Assembly (NCBI GenBank): GCA_030789695.1
Contig: CM061134.1
Location: 66,439,486 to 66,503,485, forward strand
Origin: Scilla litardierei
Lineage: Eukaryota; Streptophyta; Magnoliopsida; Asparagales; Asparagaceae
Direction of reading: 5' to 3'
Length of the DNA stretch: 64,000 nt
Positions 10,010 through 21,415 of this stretch are shown here, piece by piece. The position numbers and the translations under genes are program-made. Below the pieces are notes generated by a model that saw nothing but the letters and a program-made list of their open reading frames with translations, did not search any database and was not told where the DNA came from. Position 1 is the first letter of the stretch; each line of letters opens with the position of its first letter.

Positions 10010-12160
10010 GTGAACACCATCAAATCAAACAGCGTGACACATGAGTATCATACACATAGTTATAAGTTGTCTTATTCTGTAAACAGTAAGATATGTGTTG
10101 TCTTATCACTTAAATGTCTATACACCCATCAATCCACTAACCGTCTGCGCTATATTCACTTCAATGTTTATTTTTTATCTGGCATGTCAGTCTGAACATT
10201 AATTAATTCTCCCCCATTTTGTGTTTTTCTTTATTATTGGGATTTTTTATTGAACGTTGTGCGCGCTGAAGTTATTAATTATGGGGATTTTGTATTGAAC
10301 ATTGTGCGCACAGAGTAATTATTCGTTACGACAGTTTTGCTCAACGCGCACAGCTGGGTGTATTTTGATCCGTTGTGCGCGCTGTATAATATATCCAAAA
10401 TGTACCCCTTTTTACATACCCCGCACTACGGGTCAAATTTTGTGTTTTTCTTTATTATTCGGATTTTTTATTGAACGTTGTGCGTATTGAAGTTATTAAT
10501 TATGGGGATTTTGTATTGAACGTTGTGGGGGCAGATAATTATTCGTTACAACAGTTTTGCTCAACGTGCACAGCTGGGTGTATTTTGATCCGTTGTGCGC
10601 GCTGTATTATATATCTAAAATGTATAATTTTTTACATACCCCGCACTACGAGTCAAATTTTAACAAATCAAAGAAATGTAGATATTTTTGCTGTCTTATT
10701 CTGTAAACAGTAGGATATGTGTTGTCTTATCACTTAAATGTCTTTACACCCGTTAATCAAATGCTGCGCATTATATTTGCATAAATTTTGATTTTTTTAT
10801 CTGGAATGTCAGTCTGAACATTAATTAATTCTCCCCCAATTTTGTGTTTCTTCTTTATTATTGGGATTTTTATTTGAACGTTGTGCGCGCTGAAGTTATT
10901 AATTATGGGGATTTTGTATTGAACGTTGTACGCGCAGAGTAATAATTCTTACGACCGTTTTGCTCAACGCGCACAGCTGGGTGTATTTTGATTCATTGTG
11001 CGCGCTGTATTATATATCCAAAATGTATACCTTTTTACATACCGCGCACTACGGGTCAAATTTTAACAAATCAAAGAAATGTAGATATTTTTGCTGCCAT
11101 ATTCTCTAAATAGTAGGATATGTGTTGTCTTATCACTTAAATGTCTTTACACCCATCAATCAACTACTGCGCATTATATTTACATAAATATTGATTTTTT
11201 TATCTGGCATGTCAGTCTGAACATTAATTAATTCTCCCCCAATTTTGTGTTTCTTCCTTATTATTGGGATTTTTATTTGAACGTTGTGCGCGCTGAAGTT
11301 ATTAATTATGGGGATTTTGTATTGAACGTTGTGCGCGCAGAGTAATTATTCGTTACGACAGTTTTGCTCAACGAGCACAGTTTGGTGTATTTTGATCCGT
11401 TTCGCGCGTTGTATAATATATCCAAAATGTGTACCTTTTTACATACCCCCACTACGGGTCAAATTTTAACAAATCAAAGAAATGTAGATATTTTTGCTGT
11501 CTTATTCTGTAAACAGTAGGATAAGTGTTGTCTTATCACTTAAATGTCTTTACACCCATCAATCAAATGCTGCACATTATATTTGCATAAATTTTGATTT
11601 TTTTATCTGGAATGTCAGTCTGAACATTAATTAATTCTCCCCCAAATTTTGTGTTTCTTCTTTATTATTAGGATTTTTATTTGAACGTTGTGCACGCTGA
11701 AGTTATTAATTATGGGGATTTTGTATTGAACGTTGTGTGCGCATAGTAATTATTCGTTACGATAGTTTTGCTCAACGCGCACAGCTGGGTGTATTTTGAT
11801 CCATTGTGCGCGATGTATTATATATCCAAAATGTATACCTTTTTACATACCGCGCACTACGGGTCAAATTTTAACAAATCAAAGAAATGTAGATATTTTT
11901 ACTGTCATATTCTGTAAACAGTAGGATATGTGTTGTCTTATCACTTAAATGTCTTTACACCCATCAATCAACTGCTGCGTATCATATTTGCATCAATTTT
12001 GATTTTTTAAATAATGTCAGACTGAACATTATTTAATTCTCCCCCGATTTTGTGTTTCTTCTTTATTTTGGGTTTTTTTATTGAACGTTGTGCACTCTGA
12101 GTAATTATTCGTTACGACCGTTTTGATCAACGCGCCCAGGTGGGTGTAATTTGATCAGTG
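10010..12160. repeat. 405-bp tandem repeat, about five units, with an internal 219-bp duplication
   Basis: The landmark ctgtaaacagtaggatatg recurs at about 10075, 10698, 11102 (diverged), 11505 and 11911, a spacing of about 405 except for the first interval, which is longer because the 219-bp block 10220-10438 is repeated at 10439-10655. Each unit carries family P motifs (gaacgttgtgcgcgctgaag, caacgcgcacagctggg, gttgtgcgcgctgta) and an AT-rich remainder. A further diverged copy lies at 13855-13905 plus 14085-14340. Small frames here (10302-10713) are by-products of the repeat. Confidence 0.75.
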
Positions 12161-12540
12161 CTCGCAACCTTACCTTATGTTTACCCATATGACGGGATGA
12201 TTAACTGTGGGTAATGGAGCATGTAATACAGTTTTGCTCAGCACACACAACGGTCATGGCATCTGACTGTTGTGTACGATGATCTATTGTGTTTAATTGC
12301 ATACAGTTTGGCTCTGCGCACAAAAGGGTCACAACTACGTCCAGTTGTGTGATTTGAGTAATTGTGGATAACCAGATTCGGGTTTGCTCAGTGCGCACAT
12401 CGGTGAAACAAATCGATGTGAACGTTGTGCATGCTAGTAAATGTATGCACACGTAAATAGTTTATCACAACATATAGCATGAGCCTGTTGTGCGCCCTGG
12501 GTAATTTATAGTTCGGTGAACAGTGTTTGCTCAGTAATAT
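12161..12540. repeat. Cluster of family P palindromes
   Basis: Paired motifs such as cagcacacacaacgg, ctgttgtgtacgatg, ggctctgcgcacaaaag, cagttgtgtgatttgag, cagtgcgcacatcgg and cgttgtgcatgct follow one another every 30-60 bp. No gene. Confidence 0.5.
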
Positions 12541-12544
12541 CTAT

Positions 12545-12905
12545 GTCGGACATTGATTCAAGTAAGCATCAATGTATATATCACCTTATATCAATTTTGT
12601 ATTGTACTGTATTTGTATCAAATTAAATGACATAGTATTAAGGTCTGAATTCTAACATACTACAGCATTATGCATTATAATGTACATAATGTATAAATTT
12701 AATTTATATTTCGGTAAACAATTTTGCTCAGTAATATCAATGTCGGACATATATATCACCTATAACATTTTTAGTGTCCTGCAATTGTATCAAATAAAAC
12801 GACATTGTATTAGGGTCTGAATTCCAAAATACTACAACATTTATGCATTATAATGTACATTACACAACAATGTTGAAACTACAACTAAACATTTTGCAAC
12901 TTCAC
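12545..12905. repeat. Two family A cores in tandem
   Basis: Copies at 12545-12690 and 12742-12905, with gacattgattcaagtaag, the catcaatgtatatatcacc run and the ctacaacatttatgcatta end. The second copy lacks the first part. Confidence 0.6.
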
Positions 12906-13030
12906 ATTTTGGAACTGGTATGAAATTCAATCACGGGAATATCCTAATGGTACATTAAGATACATTGAATCCCTATACGAAAAACTGTACCAAGTGATGC
13001 TGAACAGCTCAAGCAAGATGGCATTTATGA

Positions 13031-13140
13031 TCAACTCCAATAGCGCGCATCATAATCACTAGCATCCAGATCGTCCATAACGGTATAAGTAGCCACTCCT
13101 TTAACGAAGTTGGCTGATCTGGATTCTTCAGCGCATGCCC
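13031..13140 (-). pseudogene. DUF674 fragment, minus strand
   Basis: After an acceptor-like TTACAG (13141-13146 complement) the minus strand encodes a short exon with NFVKGVATYTVMDDL, which matches the G-F-V-K-G-x-x-x-[FY]-x-V-x-D-D-L motif that I recall as typical of DUF674 proteins, then stops at TGA (13031-13033). It lies between family A and B sequences, in the same relative place as the HSP70 piece at 7914-8155. Confidence 0.5.
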
Positions 13141-13439
13141 CTGTAACAATTATGAACGCTAAAAAGCATATTTAAGTAAAAAAAATAGGGTATAAAGACA
13201 TGCAACTTTACGTTTAGGAACTGATATAAAAATATATCATGGTTGCTTCTTCTAAGAAGAATCCACTGCTGTAGAACATATGAAGGAGCAAATAACATCT
13301 TCCAACACACGTCAATTGTCGGTAGTATATTGTTCATCTTTGTGTGTTGAAGACGAAGTAGTGATGAACAACGGGATATATTTAGCATGGTGAAGAAAAA
13401 ATATTGTATGAAGTAGAAACAGATAGAATCAGTTAGAAT
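13141..13439 (-). other. Family A/B element body
   Basis: Contains the tcaacacacaaagatg / aacaatatactac runs (minus strand) shared with 2050-2100 and 8430-8460. The minus-strand frame 13128-13469 spans a TATA-like region and has no known domain. Confidence 0.35.
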
Positions 13440-13560
13440 ACTATCATCAAGAAGTGCAGTGGTTGACAAGGTCTAGTGGGAAAAGAGGTTATTTATAGAC
13501 GAATTGGACTGGCCCATTGATGATGACGATAGACTACAGTAGAGTCACTGTGCCACTAAC
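13440..13560 (-). promoter_or_regulatory. Promoter-like family B segment, minus copy
   Basis: The reverse complement reads ccagtccaattcgtctata, then aataacctc, then the cactgcacttcttgatg tail seen at 2165-2185. A TATA box (gtctataaat) is present near 13490-13500. Confidence 0.4.
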
Positions 13561-13909
13561 TAAAAACCTGTGAGGAGTGATATTGTATTGGACATAAAGA
13601 CGAGTGAATCTACAACAGATTGTTACCAGCTAGATGATGTTCCCAAGAATGTTTGACCTTTACAGTGCGCGTTGAGCAAACTTGATGGCCTATAATAAAA
13701 TTGCTCAACGCGCACAACAGGAAAAATTATGGCTGTTGTGCAAGTTGAGCAAATTATTTATGTTTGTACAATATTACTCATAATGGGATGTTACAAAATG
13801 GGATACCATCAAATCTAACAGCGTGAAACATGAGTATCATTCACAAAGATATATGGTATCTTATTCTGTAAACAGTAAGATATGTGTTGTCTTTTCACTT
13901 ATATGTATA
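13561..13909. other. Repeat debris with family P palindrome
   Basis: The ctacaacagattgttaccag tract (13615-13640), a family P palindrome with a nearly complete pair of arms at 13703-13760, and the start of a 405-bp-unit copy at 13855-13905. No gene. Confidence 0.45.
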
Positions 13910-13938
13910 CTAGAAATTTCACGTGCAAATTGTGCACG
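13910..13938 (-). mobile_element. Helitron-like 3' terminus (minus strand), second
   Basis: The minus strand reads CGTGCA-loop-TGCACG (13922-13938), eight bases, then CTAG followed by T. Same geometry and orientation as the ends at 9531 and 14472. It interrupts a partial copy of the 405-bp repeat. Confidence 0.4.
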
Positions 13939-14084
13939 GAGCAAAAATAATTTCCCATGAACACGATAGCGGTTACCACGCGAAACTGGGAAGGAGAGGA
14001 AAGTGTGGGTGTGCGTGTCGTCAGCGTCGGGGGGTTAAAACTTAAAAGGGACCAAACACGTAAATACGGATGCCAAAGGGAAGG

Positions 14085-14340
14085 AGTATGTATCTACACC
14101 CATCAATCAACCGACCATCTGCGCATTATATGTGCTTCAATGTGGATATATTTATTTCGCATGTCAGTCTGAACATTAAATCTCCACCGATTTTGTGATT
14201 TTTCTTAATTATTGTGACTTTTTATTGAACGTGGTGCGCGCTGAGAAATTATTAGTTACGACAGTTTTACTAATCGCGCACAGGTGGGTGAAATTTTAGC
14301 AGTTGTGCGAGCTGAATTATGTTTCTGAAAGGTATACCTT
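14085..14340. repeat. Diverged partial copy of the 405-bp repeat unit
   Basis: Continues the unit that begins at 13855, after a roughly 180-bp insertion: acccatcaatcaacc, ctgaacatta, ttgtgatttttcttaatta, ttattgaacgtggtgcgcgctgag, and a final tacctttttacacaccgcgca. Confidence 0.55.
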
Positions 14341-14471
14341 TTTACACACCGCGCAGGACGAGATGAATAATTGTGGGTAAGGGATTATGTACTACAGTTT
14401 TGCTCAGCGTGCACAACGGTCATGTCATATGAAGTTTGGTTGAGATGAAATATTGTCATTTTAATTGCATA

Positions 14472-14499
14472 CTAGCCATAATTCGTGCCCGCGGGAACG
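14472..14499 (-). mobile_element. Helitron-like 3' terminus (minus strand), third
   Basis: The minus strand reads a 16-bp palindrome with one mismatched pair, centred on CCCGCGGG (14484-14499), eight bases, then CTAG followed by T. Confidence 0.4.
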
Positions 14500-15285
14500 G
14501 TGCAAAATCTTTGTCCGAAAAAATATTTGTCCCAAAAAAATATTTCTACAGCCAAAATGTAAAAGAACAACAAATAAGCGTAAAAAAATTTAGAGGCACG
14601 GCTGTCTTCGGCGAGGAACAATAAATTAGGTGCAGGCGCCTTCGATGCAGAACAACAAAGCTCAGCCCGCCTTCGATGCAAAATTTAGCGGGCGACTTCG
14701 GTGAGGGCGCCTTCTGCGCGAATGGGTTGGTCAGACAGCTTGACGACCATAAAGCTCAGCCCGCCTCTTTGAATGCACTTTCCCTGTGGTTTTTTGGGTT
14801 GTAATTTTTTTGAGTCGGCCGAAATAAGCTCCGCCGAAATAAAGTTCTCTTTCGCATACTTGTAATTTAAGTTGCATATTTTTTAGTTTCATTTTCTGTG
14901 TGTGTTTCTTTTTTTGGTTTCATTGTTTTGGGTCTCGTTTTTTTGGGTCATTTTTGAATGAAGGGTATTAAGACTTAAGTGCATTCAAAAAAGAAAAGCT
15001 TTTGTATTCTCCCAACTAATTTCTCTTCAATGCTTTTGTGTATTCCCAATATATTTCCTCAATCCAAGAAATTTCCCCCCAAAACTTGACATGACACTGC
15101 CACATAGGACAATTACGTGCAGTTGTGTGATCTGAGTAATGATGGATTACCCAAATAGGAAATTATGTCACTTCATTTGGTTATTTCACATTATCTCTCA
15201 CTTGCTGTTTTCTTTTCTTAGCACCTAATCATTGTATACACCCCTATGGTAGGGGTGTATATAGTCTTCATCTTGTAATATAGAA
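14500..15285. other. Putative Helitron body; no gene
   Basis: A GC-richer patch at 14600-14770 holds a repeated aagctcagcccgcct (14660 and 14752). The rest is T-rich. A run gtgtgatctgagtaat (about 15124 and 15330) resembles one arm of family P. No coding frame was recognised. Confidence 0.35.
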
Positions 15286-15520
15286 TAGTTTGGCTCCGCG
15301 CGTAAAAAGGTCACAATTACGTGCAGTTGTGTGATCTGAGTAATTGTGGATAACCAGATACGGGTATGCTCACAGCCCGCACATCGGTCAAACACATTAT
15401 GTGACCGTTGTGCACGCTGAGTAATTGTGTGCAAACGTAAATGTTTTATCACAACGTATATCATGACAGTCACAATTTATGCCCGTTGTTCGCGCTGGGT
15501 AAATCATATATCGGTAAAAA
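15286..15520. repeat. Cluster of family P palindromes
   Basis: Arms such as tggctccgcgcgtaaaaag, gcagttgtgtgatctgag, cacagcccgcacatcgg and cgttgtgcacgctgag. The order matches 12280-12500, so the two clusters derive from the same longer repeat. Confidence 0.5.
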
Positions 15521-15547
15521 GTTTTTAAATAGGTAATTTCAATTTCG

Positions 15548-15720
15548 GACATTGATTCAAGTAAACATCGATGTATATATCACATATATCAATTTCGTAA
15601 TGACATGCAATTGTATCAAATTAAATGACATTGTATTAAGGTCTGAATTCTATCATACTACAACATTTATACGTTATAATGTAAATACCACGATAAATTT
15701 GAAACTACATTTCGTACATA
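15548..15720. repeat. Family A core
   Basis: gacattgattcaagtaaac, atcgatgtatatatcac and atgacattgtattaaggtc are all present. It directly follows a family P cluster, as at 12545, which shows that P clusters and A cores travel together. Confidence 0.6.
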
Positions 15721-15774
15721 ATGACATAAAACACCAAAGAATATCTACCCACAATCACTCTTCTTCGTCAATGA

Positions 15775-16485
15775 TCAAAAATACAGTATAAGACAAGAGA
15801 AAGGCTTGTGCGCCAAAGGCCCGTCCACCTCAAAAACCTGGAGGAGGAGGAGGTGGTGGTGTTGGTGATGGTGGGGCAACAGTACGGATGTCTCTAGGAG
15901 AGGGCACAGAGTCTCCATCTTCTCTTGTATGTTCGACATTATGAGCATCATAGTGTCGAAGTCGCTACGCAGAAGTGAGATCGCCAGATTGGTGTTGGAG
16001 AGATTTGTTTCAATTTCTCCTAATCTACAAGTAAAGTTCATTGGCTGATGGAAGGAGGATGAAGGAGATGATGCGGGGCTAACATTGCCTATGAGTATAT
16101 CCTTAAGCTGACGTTGTCCATCTGTAAATACAGAGACAGACGTAGTAAGCGTCGCGAGTTTGCTAAGGAGGTTGGGCAGAACAGAGTCCTGACGACGAGA
16201 CATCCCAACCATAGAGCGGAGACCGTTACTTATGTCCTCGAGTGGGGCTTTTTCAGTCGGAGATGGAACTGATGAACCTGCATGTAAAGGAGGAAACCCA
16301 GGAGGAGGCAACAGTACATTTGGTTCACCTTGCGTTGGACCAAGCGAAAGCGAATCACGCAGAATGGGTCTATTGGCTGGGAACGACGAGGGAAGGGGAT
16401 CATCGTGTTCAGGTGACGTTGAATCATCATCACTTAATCGCCAAGAGTCAGAAGAACTCGACTCACGAGATCGTTTTGGCGGCAT
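15775..16485 (-). CDS. Uncharacterised 236-residue protein
   Basis: An uninterrupted frame of 236 codons beginning MPPKRSRESSSSDSW. The N-terminal 90 residues are Ser-, Asp- and Pro-rich and probably disordered, with a PPPGFPPLHAG stretch. Residues 90-190 look helical, with regularly spaced hydrophobic residues (LPNLLSKLATL, then a second helix around SNIQEKMETL). A His-rich run (HHHQHHH) near 213 precedes a short hydrophobic tail. I recognise no domain. A TATA box and a CCAAT box lie 115-130 bp upstream, and there are no internal stops. It could be a real lineage-specific gene or a transposon accessory gene. The only gene-like neighbours are repeats. Confidence 0.5.
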   Translation of the reverse strand: MPPKRSRESSSSDSWRLSDDDSTSPEHDDPLPSSFPANRPILRDSLSLGPTQGEPNVLLPPPGFPPLHAGSSVPSPTEKAPLEDISNGLRSMVGMSRRQDSVLPNLLSKLATLTTSVSVFTDGQRQLKDILIGNVSPASSPSSSFHQPMNFTCRLGEIETNLSNTNLAISLLRSDFDTMMLIMSNIQEKMETLCPLLETSVLLPHHHQHHHLLLLQVFEVDGPLAHKPFSCLILYF

Positions 16486-16599
16486 GAAGAAACCCTAGTA
16501 CGATATGCGAGAGTGTTGAGATGAATAAGAAAACGGAACGACAGACCGAAGGGAAGAGGAATGAAATTTTCCGCAAAACCCCTCGTCTACTGATTCCAC

Positions 16600-16616
16600 A
16601 TATATATAATGATTGG
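16600..16616 (-). promoter_or_regulatory. TATA and CCAAT boxes upstream of the 236-residue frame
   Basis: On the minus strand: CCAAT (16612-16616), then, four bases later, TATATATA (16601-16608). Their unusually tight spacing makes the TATA the stronger call. Confidence 0.4.
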
Positions 16617-16940
16617 TTATTTTAATCTCAGCCGCTGGATTACATAGGGAAGTGGAACTGACTAAAACGATCTCATCAGACGGCTGGGGTAAAGAAGCCG
16701 TTCGGATGGCCAAAAAAACGTAATGAAGGACTTACATGAAAACAGAGGTTCTACTATACTCATTCTCCAGTTTCCATACATGAACAATGTTGAGAAGAAA
16801 GCAGAATCATTTAAAATGTCATATATTTCGTACCTCCGAAATAAGATTGTACGAGGTGGCGGTTGTACTTTCATCATTACGTGGCATACCGATTGCGTCT
16901 CGCAACCGATCTATAAATATCAATTGCTTAGTGGCCACTG
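16617..16940. other. Unannotated stretch before the 180-bp array
   Basis: No gene seen. A TATA-like ctataaatat lies at 16911-16920 on the plus strand, about 30 bp before the first repeat unit, so the array could be transcribed from its left edge. Confidence 0.35.
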
Positions 16941-16941
16941 C

Positions 16942-19900
16942 ATGCTCTGTCCAGCCTTACGTGGCTTGGCACCCGATCTATTACCTCGGGCTCCATCTTT
17001 ACGGCAGTAGTCCTCTCTATTGACAGGGATTCACGATTATCAGGCGGAAACTGATATAATGGAGCCGGTGCAAGGCACCAGCGATGTGTATTCAAACGGA
17101 AAATAAATGCCCATGAGGTGCCCGTTTTGTCCAACCTTGAGTGGCTTGACACCTGATCTATTACCTCGGGCTCCACCTTTACGGCAGTAGTCCTCTCTCT
17201 TGACAGGGATTCATGGTTATCAGGCGGAAACTGATATAATGGAGCCGGTGCAAGGCACGAGCGATGTGTATTCAAACAGAAAGTAAATTCCCATGAGGTG
17301 CCCGTTCTATCCAGCCTTCAGCGGCTTGGCATCCGATCTATTACCTCGGGCTCCACCTTTATGGCAAAAGTCCTCTCTCTTGACAGGGATTCATGGTTAT
17401 CAGGTGAGAACTGATATAATGGAGCCGGTGCAATGCACCAGCGATATGTATTCAAACAGAAAGTAAATACCCATGAGGTGCCCGTTCTGTCCAGCCTTGA
17501 GCGGCTTGGCACCCGATCTATTACCTCGGGCTCCACCTTTACGGCAGTAGTCCTCTCTCTTGACAGGGATTCATGGTTATCAGGCGGGAACTGATATAAT
17601 GGAGCCGGTGCAAAGCACGAGCGATGTGTATTCAAACAGAAAGTAAATACCCATGAGGTGCCCGTTCTGTTCATCCTAGAGCGGCTTTGCATCCGATCTA
17701 TTACCTCGGGCTCCACCTTTACGATAGTAGTCCTCTCTCTTGACAGGGATTCGTGGTTATCAGGCAGGAACTGATATAATGGAGCCGGTGCAAGGCACCA
17801 GGGATGTGTATTCAAACGGAAAGTAAATGCCCATGAGGTGCTTGTTCTGTCCAACCTTGAGTGGCTTGGCACCCGATCTATTACCTAGGGCTCCACCTTT
17901 ACGGCATTAGTCCTCTCTCTTGACATGGATCATGGTTATCAGGCGGGAACTGATATAATGGAGCCGGTGCAAGGCACGAGCAATGTGTATTCAAACGAAA
18001 AGTAAATGCCCATGTGGTGCCTGTTCTGTCCAGCCTTGAGTGGCTTGGCACCCGATCTATTACCTCGGGCTCCACCTTTACGGCAGTAGTCCTCTCTCTT
18101 GACAGGGATTCATGATTATCAGGCGGGAACTGATATAATGGAGCCGGTGCAAGGCACGAGTGATGTGTATTCAAACGGAAAGTAAATGCCCGTGAGGTGC
18201 CCGTTCTGTCTAGCCTTGAGCGGCTTGGCACCCAATCTATTACCACGGGCTCCACCTTTACGGCATTAGTCCTCTCTCTTGACAGGGATTCATGGTTATC
18301 TGGCGGGAACTGATATAATGGAGCCGGTGCAAGGCACGAGCGATGTGTATTCAAACGGAACGTAAATGCCCATGAGGTGCCCGTTCTGTCCAGCCTTGAG
18401 CGGCTTGGCACCCGATCTATTACCTCGGGCTCCACCTTTACGGCATTAGTCCTCTCTCTTGACAAGGATTCATGATTATCAGGCGGGAACTGATATAATG
18501 GAGCCGGTGCAAGGCACGAGTGATGTGTATTCAAACAGAAAGTAAATGCCCATGAGGTACCCGTTCTGTCCAGCCTTGAGCGGCTTGGCACCCGATCTAT
18601 TACCTCGGGCTCCACCTTTACGGCAGTAGTCCTCTCTCTTGACAGGGATTCATGGTTATCAGGCGGGAACTGATATAATGGAGCCGGTGCAAGGCACAAG
18701 CGATGTGTATTCAAATGGAAAGAAAATGCCCATGAGGTGCCCATTCTGTCCAGCCTTGAGTGGCTTGGCACCCGATCTATTACCTCGGGCTCCACCTTTA
18801 CGACATTAGTCCTCTCTCTTGACAGGGATTCATGGTTATCAGGCGGAACTGATATAATGGAGCCGGTGCAAGGCACAAGCGAAGTGTATTCAAACGGAAA
18901 GTAAATGCACATGAGGTGCCCGTTCTGTCCAGCCTTGAGCGGCTTGGCACCCGATCTATTACCTCGGGCTCCACCTTTACGGCATTAGTCCTCTCTCTTG
19001 ACAGGGATTCATGGTTATCAGGAGGGAACTGATATAATGGAGCCGGTGCAAGGCCCAAGCGATGTGTATTCAAACGGCAAGGAAATGCCCATGAGGTGCC
19101 CATTCTGTCCAGCCTTGAGCGGCTTGGCAACCGATCTATTACCTCGGGCTCCACCTTTACGGCAGTAGTCCTCTCTCTTGACAGGGATTCATGGTTATCA
19201 GGCGGGAACTGATATAATGGAGCCGGTGCAATCCACGAGCAATGTGTATTCAAACGGAAAGTAAATGCACAAGAGGTGCCCGTTCTGTCCAACCTTGAGC
19301 AGCTTGGCACCCGATCTATTACCTCGGGCTCCACCTTTACGGCAGTAGTCCTCTCTCTTAACAGGGATTCATGGTTATCAGGCGGGAACTGATATAATGG
19401 AGCCGGGGCATGGCACGAGCGATGTGTATTCAAACGGAAAGTAAATCCCCATGAGGTGCCCATTCTGTCCATCCCTGAGCGGCTTTGCACCCGATCTATT
19501 ACCTCGGGCTCCACCTTTACGACATTAGTCCTCTCTCTTGACATGGATTCATGGTTACCAGGCGGGAACTGATATAATGGAGCCGGGGCAAGGCACGAGC
19601 GATGTGTATTCAAACGGCAAGTAAATGCATATGAGGAGCCTGTTCTGTCTAGCCTTGAGCGGCTTGGCATCCGATCTATTACCTCGGGCTCCACCTTTAC
19701 GGCATTAGTCCTCTCTCTTGACAGGGATTCATGATTATCAGGCGGGAACTAATATAATGGAGCCGGTGCAAGGCACAAGCGATGTGTATTCAAACGAAAA
19801 GTAAATGCCCATGAGGTGCCCGTTCTGCCCAGCCTTCAGCGGCATGACACCCGATCTATTACCTCGGGCTCCACCTTTACGGTAGTAGTCCTCTCTCTTG

Positions 19901-21415
19901 ACAGGGATTCATGGTTATCAGGCGGGAACTGATATAATGGAGCCGGTGCAAGGCACGAACGATGTGTATTCAAACGAAAAGTAAATGCCCATGAGGTGCC
20001 CATTCTGTCCAGCCTTCAGCGGCTTGGCACCCGATCTATAACCCCGGGCTCCACCTTTACGGCAGTAGTCCTCTCTCTTGACAGGGATTCATGGTTATCA
20101 GGCGGGAACTGATATAATGGAGCCGGTGCAAGGCACGAGCGATGTGTATTCAAAGGGAAAGTAAATGCCCATGAGGTGCCCGTTCTGTCCAGCCTTGAGC
20201 GGCTTGGGACCCGATCTATTATCTCGGGCTCCACCTTTACGGCAGTAGTCCTCTCTCTTGACAGGGATTCCTGGTTATTAGGCGGGAACTGATATAATGG
20301 ACCCGGTACAAGGCACGAGCGATGTGTATTCAAACGGAAAGTAAATGCCCATGAGGTGCCCATTCTGTCCAGCCTTGAGCGGCTTGGCACCCGATCTATT
20401 ACCTCGGGCTCCACCTTTACGGCAGTAGTCCTCTGTCTTGACAGGGATTCATGGTTATCAGGCGGGACTGATATAATGGAGCCGGTGCAAGGAACCAGCG
20501 ATGTGTATTCAAACGGAAAGTAAATGCCCTTGAGGTGTCCGTTCTATCCAGCCTTGAGCGGCTTTGCACCCGATCTATTACCTCAGTCTCCACCTTTACG
20601 ACATTAGTCCTCTCTCTTGACAGGGATTCATGGTTATCAGGCGGGAACTAATATATTGGAGGCGGTGCAAGGCACGAGCGATGTGTATTCAAACGGAAAG
20701 TAAATGCCCATGAGGTGCCCGTTCTGTCCAGCCTTGAGCGGCTTGGCACCCGATCTATTACCTCGGGCTCCACCTTTACAGCATTAGTCCTCTCTCTTGA
20801 CAAGGATTCATGATTATCAGGCGGGTACTGATATAATGGAGCCGGTGCAAGGCACAAGCGATGTGTATTCAAACGGAAAGTAAATGCCCATGAGGTGTCC
20901 GTTCTGTCCAGCCTTTAGCGGCTTGGCACCCGATCTATTACCTCGGGCTCCACCTTTACGGCAGTAGTCCTCTCTCTTGACAGGGATTCCTGGTTATCAG
21001 GCGGGAACTGATATAATGGAGCTGGTGCAAGGCACGAGCGATGTTATTCAAACAGAAAGTAAATGCCCATGAGGTGCCCGTTCTGTCCAGCCTTCAGCGG
21101 CTTGGCACCCGATCTATTACCTCGGGCTCCACCTTTACGGCAGTAGTCCTCTCTCTTGACAGGGATTCATGGTTATCAGGCGGGAACTGATATAATGGAG
21201 CCGGTGCAAGGCACCAGCGATGTGTATTCAAACGGAAAGTAAACGCCCATGAGGTGCCCGTTCTGTCCAGCCTTGTTCAGCTTTGCACCCGATCTATTAC
21301 CTCGGGCTCCACCTTTACGGCATTAGTCCTCTCTCTTGACAGGGATTCATGGTTATCAGGCGGGAACTGATATAATGGAGCCGGTGCAAGGTACGAACGA
21401 TGTGTATTCAAATGG
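16942..21415. repeat. 180-bp tandem repeat, 25 units
   Basis: The landmark ttacctcgggctccacctt (or a variant) recurs at 16981, 17161, 17341, 17521, 17701, 17881, 18060, 18240, 18420, 18600, 18780, 18959, 19139, 19319, 19499, 19679, 19859, 20039, 20219, 20399, 20578, 20758, 20938, 21117 and 21297. The period is exactly 180, with four one-base deletions in 4.5 kb. Because 180 is a multiple of three, the minus strand has long open frames made of a 60-residue repeat (for example 17899-18912). Units differ by a few percent. The array has sharp ends and unique flanks. Confidence 0.9.

Noticed and set aside
17318..19694. Long minus-strand frames in the 180-bp array as a real repetitive protein
   Set aside because: The unit length is a multiple of three and has no stop in that frame, so openness is automatic. 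One-base deletions move the repeat to another frame, where it also stays open. No start, promoter or splice context on that strand.
16942..21415. Centromeric satellite
   Set aside because: The length of 180 bp is suggestive, but 25 units with sharp edges and unique flanks do not show a centromere. Chromosome position is not known.
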